DNA of 7,369 nucleotides from Flavobacteriales bacterium UBA5692 (lineage in GTDB: Bacteria > Bacteroidota > Bacteroidia > Flavobacteriales_D > Sanyastnellaceae), in the NCBI GenBank assembly GCA_002420235.1, contig DIHQ01000142.1:1-7369 (forward strand), written 5' to 3'. The translations under genes were made by a program, and so were the position numbers. The notes under the pieces are model-generated. The model was not told the DNA's origin, did no database searches, and was given only the letters and a program-made list of their open reading frames with translations. Shown one piece after another: positions 1 through 6,235 of this stretch. The first letter of the stretch is position 1, and each line of letters opens with the position of its first letter.

Positions 1-45
1 CAACTGACCTGGACAATTTTTGATATGACCCTGAATTCGACATGA
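1..45 (+). CDS. Possible C-terminal tail of an upstream gene (partial)
   Basis: Frame 1 is open from the window edge for 14 codons (QLTWTIFDMTLNST) and ends in TGA at 43-45. The TGA overlaps the ATG of the PorV/PorQ-family gene as ATGA (42-45). The other two plus frames hit stops at once, at 5-7 and 21-24. The same ATGA junction occurs four times on the minus strand of this window, so an overlapping upstream gene fits the style of this genome. The fragment is too short to identify, and 14 open codons could occur by chance. Confidence 0.4.
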   Translation, partial: QLTWTIFDMTLNST

Positions 46-1091
46 TGAATAAGAAACATACCATACTAGTATCCGCAACGCTGACCGTGTGCTTGATGCT
101 CACCACAGCGGTATTCGCAGGAAATCCAGATCGCGCCGGATCGGCGGGTGCTGGTCAACTACTCATCAACCCTTGGGCTGCGTCCAATGGAATGGCAGGG
201 ACTGACATGGCCATCACCAACGGCCTTGAAGGAACCTTCCTGAATGCTGCGGGCTTGGCTTTCATCAATCAAAACGAACTTCGATTTGCGAACACTCAAT
301 ACTTAAGCGGTTCGGGCATTTCGCTCAATGCTATCGGCTTCGGCACATCAGTTGGTGACGGCTCCGTCCTTGGTTTGAGCGTCATGACCATGGGCTTCGG
401 TGACATCCCAATCACAACAGAAGACCTCCCCGAAGGAGGTATCGGTACCTTCTCGCCGTCGTTCTCAAGCATAGGCGTCACATACTCCAAGGCGTTTTCA
501 AATTCAATTTTCGGTGGCATTACCATGCGCATCGTAAGTGAGGCCATCTCAAATGTTCGCTCATCTGGAATATGTTTTGATGCTGGCATACGTTACGTAT
601 CTGGCGATCGACTCAACTTCGGCATTGCGTTGCGTAACGTTGGTGCACCAATGCGCTTTGCGGGTGACGGTTTGACGGTAACCGCGACCCCACAGGGTTC
701 GGCTAACTCGCTGACGATGCTCCAGCGTAGCGAGCGTTATGAATTACCTTCACTGGTCAACATTGGCTTTGGGTATGATGTCTACCAATCCGAAATGCTA
801 AACGCTACCCTCACGGGCCAATTTGTTTCTAATTCTTTCACCAAGGACCAGTTCGGAGGTGGATTGAAATTCTCATATAACAATCGCTTCGAATTGCGAG
901 CAGGCTATCTCTGGGAAGATGGTGTGGGCGATGAAGAAACCCTAACCACAGCTTTCACTGGCCCCGCTGCGGGTTTCACAGTTAGGCTCCCCGCCTCAAC
1001 TGACGGGGCTATGATAGGCATAGATTACAGTTATCGCACCACGAATCCCTTTAACGGAAATCATAGCATTGGTATCGTTCTATCATTGTGA
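42..1091 (+). CDS. PorV/PorQ-family outer-membrane protein
   Basis: A 349-residue exported protein. It starts with a Sec signal peptide: basic MMNKKH, a hydrophobic core at about 8-25, and likely cleavage after VFA at 26. The mature protein begins GNPDRAGSAGAGQLLINPW and continues with a GMAG/NAAGLAF region. I recognise this opening from the Bacteroidota PorV/PorQ family. The rest is rich in alternating polar and hydrophobic stretches with many Gly, Asn, Ser and aromatic residues, as expected for outer-membrane beta strands, and it ends in a hydrophobic strand (SIGIVLSL). PorV itself is an FadL-like barrel that shuttles type IX secretion cargo to the PorU sortase. This paralogue belongs to the wider family, and its exact role is not shown here. 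Two ATGs lie side by side (42 and 45). The first is chosen because it overlaps the preceding stop. A weak inverted repeat follows the stop codon but lacks a T tract. Confidence 0.85.
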   Translation: MMNKKHTILVSATLTVCLMLTTAVFAGNPDRAGSAGAGQLLINPWAASNGMAGTDMAITNGLEGTFLNAAGLAFINQNELRFANTQYLSGSGISLNAIGFGTSVGDGSVLGLSVMTMGFGDIPITTEDLPEGGIGTFSPSFSSIGVTYSKAFSNSIFGGITMRIVSEAISNVRSSGICFDAGIRYVSGDRLNFGIALRNVGAPMRFAGDGLTVTATPQGSANSLTMLQRSERYELPSLVNIGFGYDVYQSEMLNATLTGQFVSNSFTKDQFGGGLKFSYNNRFELRAGYLWEDGVGDEETLTTAFTGPAAGFTVRLPASTDGAMIGIDYSYRTTNPFNGNHSIGIVLSL

Positions 1092-1150
1092 TTTGACACC
1101 CTCTCACAGTTAGACAACGTTCTTGCTGCGCCCTATCCGCAGTAAATTCG

Positions 1151-1158
1151 TACCTTTA
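1151..1158 (+). promoter_or_regulatory. Putative Bacteroidota -7 promoter element for greA
   Basis: TACCTTTA matches seven of the eight positions of the Bacteroidota -7 consensus TAnnTTTG. It lies in the only real intergenic gap of the plus-strand block. Transcription would start near 1163-1166. The -33 element is poor: the nearest TTG (1123-1125) lies 25 nt upstream, longer than the usual spacing of about 17-23. The placement matters because any promoter here puts the hairpin at 1172-1200 inside the greA leader. Confidence 0.4.
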
Positions 1159-1171
1159 CGATAAACATGGA

Positions 1172-1205
1172 AGAGAAAGCCCGAACCCCGGGTTTTCTCT
1201 TTTTT
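1172..1205 (+). terminator. Intrinsic terminator or attenuator hairpin before greA
   Basis: AGAGAAAGCCCG (1172-1183) pairs with CGGGTTTTCTCT (1189-1200) over 12 bp with one G-U wobble, around a 5-nt loop AACCC. Six T residues follow at 1200-1205. This is a textbook rho-independent terminator on the plus strand. The reverse strand lacks a comparable T run after the hairpin. It sits 80 nt beyond the stop of the PorV/PorQ-family gene and only 12 nt before the ATG at 1218. It may end the upstream transcript, or, if the promoter is at 1151-1158, it may attenuate greA. Either way, greA transcription seems to need read-through, because almost no room is left for a promoter after it. Confidence 0.8.
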
Positions 1206-1223
1206 GCCTCAAACCCCATGGAC

Positions 1224-1700
1224 ATGGCAGACATCTCCTACTTCACAAAAGAAGGCCTGCAGCGACTTAAAGACGAAGTGCGCCAGCTCGAGACAGTTGA
1301 AAGGCCAAAGATATCCCAGCAAATTGCGGAAGCCCGCGACAAGGGTGATTTAAGCGAAAATGCAGAGTATGACGCTGCAAAAGAAGCACAAGGATTACTG
1401 GAAGCCAAGATATCTAAGCTCAAGAATACGTTGGCCAATGCGCGTCTCGTCGATGACTCCAAAATTGACAACACCAAGGTGTACATATTGTCCACTGTCA
1501 AAATCCGCAACACAAAAAATAATGCCGAGGTAACTTATACCCTTGTGGCGGAAAATGAAGCAAACCTTGCGGAAAAGAAAATCTCCATCGACTCCCCTAT
1601 TGGAAAAGGCTTGCTTGGAAAGTCCGTTGGAGATTTAGCCGATGTTCAGGTCCCGGCCGGGGTTATCCCATTCGAAATCCTCGCAATATCCCGCGACTGA
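1224..1700 (+). CDS. greA: Transcription elongation factor GreA
   Basis: GreA binds in the secondary channel of RNA polymerase and stimulates cleavage of backtracked RNA, rescuing stalled complexes. Counted from 1224 the protein has 158 residues, the usual GreA length. The N-terminal coiled coil (about 1-75) carries the acidic tip GDLSENAEYDAAKEAQ, whose Asp42 and Glu45 match the catalytic Asp41/Glu44 of the E. coli protein. The C-terminal FKBP-like domain (about 80-158) holds the conserved SPIGKGLLGKSVGD stretch. Three in-frame ATGs exist: 1167, 1218 and 1224. 1167 would add 19 residues and place the terminator hairpin inside the coding sequence, so it is unlikely. 1218 adds only Met-Asp and remains possible. 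The HIT gene follows after 1 nt and is probably co-transcribed. Confidence 0.95.
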   Translation: MADISYFTKEGLQRLKDEVRQLETVERPKISQQIAEARDKGDLSENAEYDAAKEAQGLLEAKISKLKNTLANARLVDDSKIDNTKVYILSTVKIRNTKNNAEVTYTLVAENEANLAEKKISIDSPIGKGLLGKSVGDLADVQVPAGVIPFEILAISRD

Positions 1701-1701
1701 G

Positions 1702-2091
1702 ATGGCGACAATCTTCAGCAAAATAGTAGCTGGTGACATCCCATGCCACCGCATCGCTGAAAACGATGAGTTCCTGGCATTCCTCGATATCCAGCCCCTC
1801 ACCGAGGGCCACACCCTTGTAATTCCAAAGATGGAGGTGGATTACTTTTTTGATTTGGAAGACGGTATCTTAAGCCGGATTACCCTCTTTGCCCGCGACG
1901 TGTCAAAGCAAATAAAACACGCTATTCCCTGCCACCGTGTAGGAGTCGCGGTCATTGGGCTGGAAGTGCCACATGCGCACGTTCACCTCATCCCTTTGCA
2001 GTCCATAAGTGATATCAATTTCGAAAGGCCTAAGCTAGAAGTAACGCAAGCAGAACTCGCTGATACGGCGAAGCGCATTCGGATGGTTTAA
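1702..2091 (+). CDS. HIT-family nucleotide-binding hydrolase
   Basis: A 129-residue cytoplasmic protein of the histidine-triad superfamily, whose members hydrolyse the phosphoramidate or ester bonds of purine-nucleotide conjugates (Hint-like AMP-lysine or AMP-amine hydrolases). It opens with the family signature TIFSKIVAGDIPCHRIAE, then FLDIQPLTEGHTLVIPK. Near the C terminus is the catalytic triad motif HAHVHLIP (91-98), with His91, His93 and His95 in place and His93 as the expected nucleophile. The start at 1702 is chosen over an in-frame upstream ATG at 1642 because homology begins at MATIFSKI and because it gives a 1-nt gap after the greA stop. The order greA-HIT is one I recall from other Bacteroidota. 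The exact substrate cannot be told. Confidence 0.92.
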   Translation: MATIFSKIVAGDIPCHRIAENDEFLAFLDIQPLTEGHTLVIPKMEVDYFFDLEDGILSRITLFARDVSKQIKHAIPCHRVGVAVIGLEVPHAHVHLIPLQSISDINFERPKLEVTQAELADTAKRIRMV

Positions 2092-2103
2092 GGTCTTCAT
2101 GGC

Positions 2104-3432
2104 TCATTCCACATATCCATCCAAAACAGCCGTCCATATGCTTAAAACACCATCGTCATTGCGGGTCCAAATGGGACGAACAATGCCGTCGTAAGCACTG
2201 ATGTTGTTGTAGTCTCCGAAAAAGCCCTTGGGATTGGTTCGGAATTTTTCTTCGCTCACGCGTAAATTTTCCCAAGTATCACCACCGTCATAAGAGGAGG
2301 CTACATAAACTTCTGTATCCCATGTTGAACGGGAGTTGAGATTCTGTTGCTTGGCAAACGATGCACGGCGGTCGTAAAAAACGATATGTACATTACCCGT
2401 TACATCATCTACGTCCATCCATGGGAAGAACTGTTGAGCACCCGCCGGATCGTCATTGACCCTAATGGGGTCAGTCCAGCTGTGACCTTGATTATCGCTG
2501 TATACGAGCCAAACATCATTATCGTCTTCGCCGTTACGGTTGTCGGTCCAACTTACGTAAACCCGACCGCCGTTAGGGCCGGAGCTCCGATCCACACGAG
2601 TAACCGGCATGCCATTGGCCCTGCCTACCCCACGGATATTTTGGTCCCAGCCGCCAAATATGGTGGTAACTCTAAGGTCCCTGCGGAGCCACGTCTTTCC
2701 CCCGTCTGTGCTTCGGTCCATCCAAATAGTATCGGCCTGGGCCCAAGCAACATACATTGTACCATCCGAAGCGATATCAGGAACTGCGCCCTCCACTGTT
2801 TCATCACTATCGCGGCAATCGCCGGCGATAGCATTAATGCGCATCGGTTCGGACCATCTCTTGGCCTTGCGATTTGAAGTGCTGCAGAGGATGAGGGTGC
2901 TGTCGGTTTCAGATGGACTGCCGTATAGGTCAAACTGTGTCCAGCACGTCAGCAAGGTGGATCCATCGGTACTCACCGCTGCCCATTCTTTGTCTTGGTC
3001 CTTACTTCCGTTGAGGCCAACCCCTGCACCCTTATTCCAGCCCTTCCCCACTTTTTTACTTCGCTGAATAACGATGCGATCAAGCAAAGCTTCCGAGCTC
3101 CATGCCTGGCCGTCGGGATTGGACAAGTGGAGGTAGTAAAAATCCTTTTTTGGAGAAGCGACAATACACGGATCACCATAAACACCATACTTCGCAGTAA
3201 GCGTTTCCGTTTGCCAGGTCCATCCACCATCCTTCGAAATGTGCACCCGATCCAAAATGGAGCCGGCAACCATGTGACGAGGGTTAGCCGGGCTTACAGC
3301 AATCGAAGGTTCACAAGGCTGATAACTATATCCATAACCATCAAAAATCAACACGTTGTCCGGGGCGCGCTGTGCTTGGGCAGCCCAGGACCAGAAAACA
3401 GCCATAATGGCCAAGGCACAGGTGGCCCTCAT
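2104..3432 (-). CDS. Secreted Asp-box (BNR) sialidase-like beta-propeller protein
   Basis: A 442-residue exported protein with a signal peptide (MRATCALAIM start, hydrophobic to about 18, probable cleavage after AQA at 20). Four Asp-box motifs (SxDxGxTW type) are visible: SKDGGWTW at 66-73, STDGGKTW at 241-248, SDNQGHSW at 312-319 and SYDGGDTW at 380-387. They mark blades of a sialidase-type propeller. DKEWAAVS (147-154) and GDYNN-SAYDG near 406-415 resemble stretches common in Bacteroidota proteins labelled exo-alpha-sialidase. The Asp-box is a fold marker. A full sialidase active site (Arg triad, nucleophilic Tyr) was not established, so enzymatic activity is unproven. No C-terminal type IX sorting domain is seen. 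It is the last gene of the minus-strand run, and its ATG overlaps the lipoprotein stop as ATGA (3429-3432). Confidence 0.8.
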   Translation of the reverse strand: MRATCALAIMAVFWSWAAQAQRAPDNVLIFDGYGYSYQPCEPSIAVSPANPRHMVAGSILDRVHISKDGGWTWQTETLTAKYGVYGDPCIVASPKKDFYYLHLSNPDGQAWSSEALLDRIVIQRSKKVGKGWNKGAGVGLNGSKDQDKEWAAVSTDGSTLLTCWTQFDLYGSPSETDSTLILCSTSNRKAKRWSEPMRINAIAGDCRDSDETVEGAVPDIASDGTMYVAWAQADTIWMDRSTDGGKTWLRRDLRVTTIFGGWDQNIRGVGRANGMPVTRVDRSSGPNGGRVYVSWTDNRNGEDDNDVWLVYSDNQGHSWTDPIRVNDDPAGAQQFFPWMDVDDVTGNVHIVFYDRRASFAKQQNLNSRSTWDTEVYVASSYDGGDTWENLRVSEEKFRTNPKGFFGDYNNISAYDGIVRPIWTRNDDGVLSIWTAVLDGYVE

Positions 3433-3950
3433 TCTGTTGCTTCGTCGGTATTCAATTCAGTCCGAACATCGTCATACGCAACCTGCAGCATTTGCAACTC
3501 AGCAAGCAAAGCCGCCTGAATTTCGCGTATTTCTTCATCGCTCATCCCATCTAAGCTCAACTCGTTGGCATGGTTGTGCGCGTGGTCGCCATCGTGCACG
3601 TGCTCATGGCCCGATTCATGTGCGTGGTCATGATCGTGATCGCATGCGTCACCGGGAATTCCCACAACGGTTGATTCCCAATCGTGAAAGCGAACATCCA
3701 ACTCCCCCAATTCACTCCCAAGCCGAGCAAGTTGGTTGACTGATGTCGAATCCTCATTGCTGATACTGGCTTCAATTTCCTCCTCAATGTGCACCAAGGA
3801 AGCCTGTATCGCCTCGTGCAATTCTCCAGAGATAAGGGTCAATTGCCCGTGCAATTCACGCGCCTCTTTGAGACTTTCACTTTCAACGGGTTCTCCGCAT
3901 CCTATGGCCATGCAGCAAAAGACCGCAGCTATTCCAATAAATCGTTTCAT
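3429..3950 (-). CDS. His-rich probable lipoprotein, helical
   Basis: A 173-residue protein with a short signal sequence (MKRFIGIAAVFCC) and a probable lipobox ending at Cys18 (MAIGC). Ala at -3 is not the favoured residue, so lipidation is likely but not certain. The mature part is acidic and helical. A helix-rich region (about 22-97) is followed by a loop (101-129) in which ten His alternate with Asp, Glu and Ala (His105 to His127), then a final helix (about 136-167). The layout resembles small Bacteroidota lipoproteins often annotated as viral A-type inclusion protein, a label with no functional meaning. The loop could bind Zn, Cu or Ni. It overlaps both neighbours by ATGA (yidD at 3947-3950, Asp-box gene at 3429-3432), so the three are probably translationally coupled. 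Function unknown. Confidence 0.8.
   Translation of the reverse strand: MKRFIGIAAVFCCMAIGCGEPVESESLKEARELHGQLTLISGELHEAIQASLVHIEEEIEASISNEDSTSVNQLARLGSELGELDVRFHDWESTVVGIPGDACDHDHDHAHESGHEHVHDGDHAHNHANELSLDGMSDEEIREIQAALLAELQMLQVAYDDVRTELNTDEATE
3570..3638 (-). repeat. His-X low-complexity coding tract
   Basis: This stretch encodes residues 105-127 of the lipoprotein, mainly alternating His with Asp, Glu, Ala or Val. At the DNA level it shows repeated CAC/CAT-GAC/GAT-type codon pairs, but the codons are mixed, so it is not a perfect tandem repeat. Ten of 23 residues are His. The pattern suggests a selected metal-binding loop more than a recent repeat expansion. Confidence 0.75.
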
Positions 3951-4198
3951 TGTGTTGAGATTTTCTTATTATCAATTTCCGTAGCCGGAGGCACGGGATC
4001 GTAAGCAGATTCAGTCCACGGATGGCATCGGCAAATACGGCGGATGGCCAACCGACCTCCTCGCCACGGACCATGCACTTCAATACTCTCCTTGGCGTAC
4101 GCTGAACAAGTCGGCTGAAATCGACAATTGGACCCAAGCAATGGGCTCAATACGACTTGGTAGACCCGAACCAGGAACAACATAACGGAGCGAACCAT
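3947..4198 (-). CDS. yidD: Membrane protein insertion efficiency factor YidD
   Basis: An 83-residue protein matching the YidD family. It has an amphipathic N-terminal helix (MVRSVMLFLVRVYQ), then LSPLLGSNCRFQPTCSAYAKESI (residues 17-39), a HGPWRG turn and RICRCHPW (54-61), ending in the DPVP signature. The conserved cysteines are Cys25, Cys31, Cys56 and Cys58. YidD is a peripheral inner-membrane protein that assists YidC-dependent insertion. It is usually found beside rnpA and yidC in Proteobacteria and Firmicutes. Here it lies apart from them, between the HupE-like gene (72 nt upstream) and the His-rich lipoprotein (ATGA overlap). The C-terminal tail after DPVP is short and polar. Confidence 0.95.
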   Translation of the reverse strand: MVRSVMLFLVRVYQVVLSPLLGSNCRFQPTCSAYAKESIEVHGPWRGGRLAIRRICRCHPWTESAYDPVPPATEIDNKKISTQ

Positions 4199-4271
4199 AA
4201 TGGAAATTTACAACCTACAGGAATGGCTTCATGACATAAATGGCCAAATTTCAAGTCACAGGACATGAATT

Positions 4272-4841
4272 TTAAAACGGCAGACGTTCTGTGGCCAATA
4301 GAAATGCCACAGTTCCAGTAACTGCACAAATAAAGACTTGCTGCTCGCGGGGCGTGACACCAGCTGCCCGGAAGAGGGATGCCGCAGCCAAGCAAATAGC
4401 CAGAATGAGCAACTGACCGACTTCCACACCAAAGTTGAATCGTAGCAATGACATCGCTATTTGTTCTCCGTCATTACTCATCATACGAAAAAATGAGCTG
4501 AAGCCCAGGCCGTGAATGAGTCCAAACCCAACCGTAGCCAAATAAGTTACCTTGGTTCCGCGTTGATTCGCTGCTCCCGCACCACGGCGCAGGTTCCAAA
4601 TTGCCGTTGCCATGATGGTCACCGGGATGAAAAATTCTATCCAAGTACCATTCACATAAACCCATCCCATCCCCGCCAAAAGCAAGGTGAGGCTATGGCC
4701 TAAGGTAAATGCTGTCGCAAGCAAAAAAACACGCCACGCGTCGGCCAAGCTAGCCCACGAAACCAACGCCAAGAGGAACAGAATATGATCGTAACCGTTT
4801 AAATCCGTGATGTGCTCGACTCCCATGTAAATCTCATTCAT
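4272..4841 (-). CDS. HupE/UreJ-family membrane protein
   Basis: A 189-residue polytopic inner-membrane protein with about six hydrophobic segments (near 19-29, 38-58, 68-83, 99-115, 141-157 and 169-184). Family motifs are clear: GVEHITDLNGYDHILFLLAL at 7-26, TLGHSLTL at 46-53, EFFIPVTI at 69-76, GLIHGLGFS at 107-115 and FNFGVEVGQ at 135-143. Conserved His10, Asp18, His19, His49, His110 and Glu140 could line a metal path. Classical HupE and UreJ proteins are nickel or cobalt permeases of hydrogenase and urease clusters. This short form resembles the second HupE/UreJ subfamily, whose substrate is not settled. No urease or hydrogenase gene is present here. Its ATG overlaps the folA stop (4838-4841). 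The 73 nt from 4199 to 4271, before yidD, hold no clear promoter or hairpin. Confidence 0.88.
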   Translation of the reverse strand: MNEIYMGVEHITDLNGYDHILFLLALVSWASLADAWRVFLLATAFTLGHSLTLLLAGMGWVYVNGTWIEFFIPVTIMATAIWNLRRGAGAANQRGTKVTYLATVGFGLIHGLGFSSFFRMMSNDGEQIAMSLLRFNFGVEVGQLLILAICLAAASLFRAAGVTPREQQVFICAVTGTVAFLLATERLPF

Positions 4842-5353
4842 GAGTCTACGCGTGAGTATTCGACAATTTCAAATCCATGTTCGTTGCGGTCATCAGCTCG
4901 AAACTCACCTAAAGAAGTGCGATGCCATCCTGTCGCAACTGAATCCAATTCAAAAAAAGTATCTCCTTCCGGTTCGGCATTCACATGGGTCAATAAAACC
5001 CGCTCCACATTAAGTCGCTCAAGAGCTTGCCGATATATCTCTCCTCCACCGATGATGAAAGCTTCCGCGGTTCCAATATCGGCTGCATATTCCATTGCTG
5101 CAGCGAGGGAATGCACGACGTGGGAGCCGGGCGCAACAAAATCGGTATTTCTCGTCACTACGATGTTCGATCGGTTCGGCAGAGGCCTGTACTTTTCAGG
5201 AATGGATTCATAATTCTTGCGACCTGTGATTACAGTGTGTCCTCTCGTCGTATCCGAAAAAAATTTCATGTCATCGCGCAATCGCCACACGAGATTATTT
5301 TTTCGTCCAATGACGCCATTCTTCGCAACGGCAACGATAATCGAAACACGCAT
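4838..5353 (-). CDS. folA: Dihydrofolate reductase
   Basis: A 171-residue enzyme that reduces dihydrofolate to tetrahydrofolate with NADPH. Visible features are the N-terminal strand SIIVAVA, the VIGRKNNLVW loop (14-23), the catalytic acid Asp28 in RDDMKFF, the NADPH-binding GRKNYESI (44-51) with PLPNRSNIVVTR (58-69), the glycine motif IIGGGEIYRQAL (100-111), and LTHVNAEPEGDTFF (121-134), which includes the conserved Thr122. Two prolines of the E. coli enzyme are replaced: Pro21 by Val22 and Pro25 by Arg26. Substitutions at the first are also seen in other Bacteroidota. It follows thyA after 9 nt and supplies the reduction step needed after thymidylate synthase. Confidence 0.97.
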   Translation of the reverse strand: MRVSIIVAVAKNGVIGRKNNLVWRLRDDMKFFSDTTRGHTVITGRKNYESIPEKYRPLPNRSNIVVTRNTDFVAPGSHVVHSLAAAMEYAADIGTAEAFIIGGGEIYRQALERLNVERVLLTHVNAEPEGDTFFELDSVATGWHRTSLGEFRADDRNEHGFEIVEYSRVDS

Positions 5354-5362
5354 GGCCTAGAA

Positions 5363-6157
5363 TTAAACGGAAACGGCCGCTTTGATGTGCGGATGTGGAT
5401 GATAATTCAACAGCTTGAAGTCATCGTAGTTGAAAGCGAATAAGTCCTTTACATCGGGGTTAATCCACATTTGAGGCAGCGGTAGCGGATTGCGTGTCAA
5501 TTGCTCGCGGGCCTGCTCCACGTGGTTTGTATAGAGGTGCACATCACCAAAAGTGTGCACAAAACTACCCGGCTCCAAATCGCAGACCTGAGCCATCATC
5601 ATTGTGAGAAGGGCGTAGGAAGCAATGTTGAATGGAACTCCCAAAAAGGTATCAGCGGAACGCTGGTAAAGCTGACAATTCAAACGACCATTTTCGACAT
5701 GAAATTGAAACAAACAATGACAAGGTGGCAAGGCCATGTCGTCAATGAAGCTAGGATTCCACGCCGAGACGACGTGGCGACGTGAATACGGGTTGGTTTT
5801 AATCTGCTCCACCAACTTGGCTATCTGGTCAGTATGGGTGCCGTCAGGGTTAGGCCAACTTCGCCACTGATAACCGTATACTGGTCCTAGATTGCCTTTC
5901 TCATCGGCCCATTCGTCCCAAATCCGCACCCCATTATCTTGCAAGTATTGGATATTGGTATCTCCTTGTAAAAACCACAACAGCTCATGGATAATTGAGC
6001 GCAAGTGCAGTTTTTTCGTGGTCAACGCCGGAAAGCCTTCCTGCAAATCAAACCGCATTTGGTATCCAAAGCACCCGAGTGTACCAGTACCTGTGCGGTC
6101 TTCACGCAGGTTGCCATGGTTTAACAAGTGTTCAATCAAGTCGAGGTAAGCACGCAT
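5363..6157 (-). CDS. thyA: Thymidylate synthase
   Basis: The enzyme methylates dUMP to dTMP using methylene-tetrahydrofolate and releases dihydrofolate. Counted from 6157 it has 264 residues, the same length as the E. coli enzyme, and the active-site numbering coincides: Arg21, the Arg126-Arg127 pair in YSRRHVV, nucleophile Cys146 in LPPCHCLFQF, Asp169, Asn177 in GVPFNIASY, and His207 and Tyr209 in DVHLYTN. The frame stays open upstream to a GTG at 6235, directly after the stop of the membrane-protein gene. That would add 26 residues (AVESILFNLI and on) unlike any ThyA N terminus, so MRAYLDLIEHLL at 6157 is preferred. A TACCTTCG sequence 4 nt before this ATG resembles a -7 element, but no -33 partner is seen. 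Confidence 0.97.
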   Translation of the reverse strand: MRAYLDLIEHLLNHGNLREDRTGTGTLGCFGYQMRFDLQEGFPALTTKKLHLRSIIHELLWFLQGDTNIQYLQDNGVRIWDEWADEKGNLGPVYGYQWRSWPNPDGTHTDQIAKLVEQIKTNPYSRRHVVSAWNPSFIDDMALPPCHCLFQFHVENGRLNCQLYQRSADTFLGVPFNIASYALLTMMMAQVCDLEPGSFVHTFGDVHLYTNHVEQAREQLTRNPLPLPQMWINPDVKDLFAFNYDDFKLLNYHPHPHIKAAVSV

Positions 6158-6235
6158 GGAACGAAGGTATTTCTTACCCCCTGTATTTCCCGCTCCCGTG
6201 GAAATCAGGTTGAAAAGAATTGACTCTACCGCCAC

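Noticed and set aside
1087..1111. TGTGA...TCACA inverted repeat after the PorV/PorQ-family stop, as a terminator
   Set aside because: The stem is only 5 bp around a loop of about a dozen bases and no T run follows. The hairpin at 1172-1205 is far stronger.
1238..1513. Minus-strand open frame opposite greA
   Set aside because: It mirrors the GreA coding frame, has no domain and no room for its own regulation.
2347..3519. Plus-strand open frames opposite the Asp-box gene
   Set aside because: They lie antisense to a well-supported gene with signal peptide and four Asp-boxes, and their translations show no recognisable domain.
4199..4271. Possible promoter for yidD in the 73-nt gap (TTTG and TAGGTTGT on the minus strand)
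   Set aside because: The -7 match is partial and the spacing (about 27 nt) is too long for the Bacteroidota consensus, so it is not listed as a feature.
5501..6149. Plus-strand open frames opposite thyA
   Set aside because: They are antisense to a thymidylate synthase with all its active-site residues in place and show no family motifs.
6162..6169. TACCTTCG on the minus strand as a thyA promoter
   Set aside because: There is no -33 element at the usual distance and it lies only 4 nt before the ATG. It is mentioned under thyA but not called.
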